In this document: positions 12,872 through 14,307 of the stretch, piece after piece
Position numbering within the stretch: the first letter of the stretch is position 1
Layout of the letters: the number at the start of each line of letters is the position of its first letter
Assembly: GCA_002478945.1 (NCBI GenBank)
Contig: DLKM01000003.1
Span: forward strand, 1 to 14,307
DNA from: Christensenella sp. UBA7588
GTDB lineage: Bacteria; Bacillota; Clostridia; Christensenellales; CAG-917
Direction: 5' to 3'
Length of the DNA stretch: 14,307 nucleotides
Made by a program: the position numbers and the translations under genes
Notes under the pieces: model-generated
Told to the model about the DNA's origin: nothing
The model's input: only the letters and a program-made list of their open reading frames with translations
The model's database searches: none

Positions 12872-12934
12872 ACTTTTTTACCTCCTTTTGGTCTTGTGTC
12901 CCTTGCGGGAAAGGAATTTGCATCTTTTCGATGC
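12872..12934 (-). promoter_or_regulatory. Candidate S6:S18-responsive rpsF leader
   Basis: On the minus strand the leader begins with hairpin GCATC/GATGC (12920-12934). Then TCCTTT (12910-12915) can pair with AAAGGA (12883-12888), which overlaps the AAGGAGG ribosome-binding site (12881-12887). Between these arms lies a CCC-GCAA-GGG hairpin with a GNRA loop (12900-12909). Known biology: the S6:S18 complex represses rpsF operons by binding a leader structure that includes a CCG. The fold and the CCG are visible here, but the match to the described consensus is my judgement. Confidence 0.5.
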
Positions 12935-12940
12935 CTTGTA

Positions 12941-12969
12941 ATAATATATTAAATATCTTTATTTGTAAA
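12941..12969 (-). promoter_or_regulatory. Sigma-A promoter of rpsF-ssb-rpsR
   Basis: TTTACA (12964-12969) and TATTAT (12941-12946) on the minus strand have a 17-bp spacer, with the start expected near 12934, at the first base of the leader hairpin. Confidence 0.8.
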
Positions 12970-13168
12970 GCGAATAAACCAAAAATGGGGCGGAATTAAT
13001 ATGAAATAAGCAGTAATTTCGGGATGCACACTCGTTTAGAGTATTGCTTTATGTACTCTTAAGAAATTCTTTACGTTTAGTTTAGCCGATTTTTAACGCC
13101 TGGTTGTACTATGTTATCGTCGTCGGAAGGCGACGGAAAACAGAACATTTATCAAGGAGATATAAATT
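12970..13168 (+). promoter_or_regulatory. Upstream region of the C-terminal lipoprotein gene
   Basis: This region is divergent between rpsF and the lipoprotein gene. It has a 6-bp inverted pair AGAGTA/TACTCT (13038-13059) and a CGTCG/CGACG hairpin (13119-13135) about 35 nt before the start codon. TATGTT (13110-13115) might be a -10, but no good -35 lies at the right distance, so I do not assign a promoter. Confidence 0.3.
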
Positions 13169-14239
13169 ATGAAAAAAACAATCATTGCTATCCTTTCGGT
13201 TGTTCTCGTACTTTCTCTCTCTGTAGTTGCGCTCGTTGCTTGCAACAACAAGACCGATGAAAAACCTCAAGCAAACAACTCGGAAGTTTTGGGCACGGCG
13301 GTAGCGGTTGCTGCACAATCCGCAATCGGCACTTCATCTTCGACCGGTAAAACGGAGGACGACTTCCAAGCAGGCGTCAACCTTAATGTCGGCAGCGGCG
13401 CAATCGACCTTGCGGCAAGCGCAAGCATCAAGGGCGTCGGCGCGGCAGTTCAACCGATTCTTGAAAAGACCATTTCGCAAGTGGACAAATTCCTCGGCGA
13501 AAAGGGTATCAAGGTTGAAAAAGTCGCAAGCGACAGAGAAGGTTACACCGACAAACTCGCAATCAGCGGAACTTACGTCGATGAAGAAACTGGCGAAAGC
13601 ACCACTTACGAATATGCTCTTTACGTCGGCGTTCAAGGCGGAAACGGCATTGACGGCAAAGAAAATTACACGTTCAACGCATTGCTCGTTATCCCCACGG
13701 ACGGCGACCCCATCGAATACAAATTCAGCGGTACCGCAACTTACGACGCATCCAAAGACGCGATGATTTTTGACCTCGGCGCAGGCGAGCAAGCATCTTA
13801 TGCAAACGCATTTGCAGGTGTTAAAGCGTATGCGACCAAGCAAGGTACTGTCGTTATCGAACTCAATGCGGGTGCAGGCGTTGCAGAATCTATCGTTGCA
13901 AACGCAAGCGTATCCGTTGAACTCGGCAAAATCGATGAAAACAGATACGGCGCAGTCGTTACGGTAAACGGTACGGCAACTATTGCAGATTACGGCGTAA
14001 ACTTCAACGTTACTGCAAACGTCTATGCAAACAGCACCGAAAACGCAACGGACTTTGACATCAACGGCAAGTTCGAAGCAACGGTTGCAATCCCCGAAAG
14101 CGTTCCCTTCGTTGGCGGAACGTACAATGCAAAAGCAGATTTGAGCGGTAAAGCAAAATACGTTGTTGAGGACGACACTATCGAAGTAAGCCTCAACGGC
14201 AACGTGACTTTTGAAAAAGTCGAAGAAGAAAACAAATAA
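13169..14239 (+). CDS. Predicted lipoprotein of unknown function
   Basis: I do not recognise this 356-aa protein. It has a lipoprotein signal peptide ending in LVAC (acylated C25), a low-complexity Ala/Ser/Asn region (about 36-60), a short helical stretch (about 88-112), then alternating polar and apolar residues typical of beta strands to the end ('YEYALYVGV', 'EYKFSGTATYD', 'VTVNGTATI', 'EVSLNGNVTFE'). An extracellular beta-rich domain, perhaps a beta-sandwich or a lipid-carrier-like sheet, is a guess from pattern alone. AAGGAG lies 9 nt before the ATG. It is a monogenic unit ending in a strong UUCG terminator. The LVAC signal resembles that of the lipoprotein at 2581, but the mature parts are unlike each other. 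Confidence 0.8.
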   Translation: MKKTIIAILSVVLVLSLSVVALVACNNKTDEKPQANNSEVLGTAVAVAAQSAIGTSSSTGKTEDDFQAGVNLNVGSGAIDLAASASIKGVGAAVQPILEKTISQVDKFLGEKGIKVEKVASDREGYTDKLAISGTYVDEETGESTTYEYALYVGVQGGNGIDGKENYTFNALLVIPTDGDPIEYKFSGTATYDASKDAMIFDLGAGEQASYANAFAGVKAYATKQGTVVIELNAGAGVAESIVANASVSVELGKIDENRYGAVVTVNGTATIADYGVNFNVTANVYANSTENATDFDINGKFEATVAIPESVPFVGGTYNAKADLSGKAKYVVEDDTIEVSLNGNVTFEKVEEENK

Positions 14240-14256
14240 TCCCCATTTCCTATAAG

Positions 14257-14290
14257 AAAAAGCCTCTGCTTCGGCAGAGGCTTTTCTTTG
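14257..14290 (+). terminator. Strong terminator with UUCG tetraloop
   Basis: AAAAGCCTCTGC (14258-14269) pairs perfectly over 12 bp with GCAGAGGCTTTT (14274-14285), closed by TTCG and followed by CTTTG. The A-run on the left also makes it usable from the other side. Confidence 0.92.
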
Positions 14291-14307
14291 TATTACAAAA
14301 CCACCGG

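Overview
The window looks like a chromosomal segment from an uncultured, spore-former-related Clostridia (Firmicutes). The evidence is a Spo0A orthologue, an archaeal-type prolyl-tRNA synthetase, the rpsF-ssb-rpsR operon, near-consensus sigma-A promoters with 17-bp spacers, Gly-rich Cthe_2159-type and 'LVAC' lipoproteins, and strong Shine-Dalgarno sequences on almost every gene. I cannot name the genus. No phage, transposase, CRISPR or rRNA gene is visible.

Layout. 1-311: a tRNA-Ala(UGC)/tRNA-Ile(GAU) pair on the minus strand with its own consensus promoter. Between them lies a 3'-end fragment of the tRNA-Ala gene, a 23-bp direct repeat like an integration scar. 512-2438: an overlapping OmpR-type response regulator and histidine kinase pair. 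2581-4518: a Cthe_2159-like beta-helix lipoprotein. 4744-5481 (minus): spo0A. 5834-6313: a small protein with two identically spaced zinc-ribbon-like knuckles and a very acidic tail, divergent from spo0A. 6428-7867: proS. 8524-9885 (minus): a CNNM/CorC-type transporter with paired CBS domains. 10039-11388: a membrane-anchored ComEC-like metallo-beta-lactamase protein, apparently made from a leaderless mRNA. 11920-12871 (minus): rpsF-ssb-rpsR behind a leader that can hide the rpsF ribosome-binding site. 13169-14239: an unassigned lipoprotein with a strong terminator.

The most unusual content is noncoding. Two convergent intergenic gaps, 7868-8523 and 11389-11919, carry homologous elements of about 320-340 bp in opposite orientation. 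Two core blocks are 95-97% identical. The spacer between them has the same length in both copies, and its hairpin has one base pair flipped from G-C to C-G, which suggests selection on RNA or cruciform structure. Each element is bracketed by two hairpins with the same GACACGC stem, and the two hairpins around one element resemble each other in the loop. A further short module is shared by these gaps, and part of it recurs in the third convergent gap (4519-4743). This is my best candidate for an undescribed repeat or structured-RNA family.

The genes are otherwise housekeeping (translation, single-stranded DNA binding) plus regulation and cell-envelope functions. I see no single pathway linking them all.
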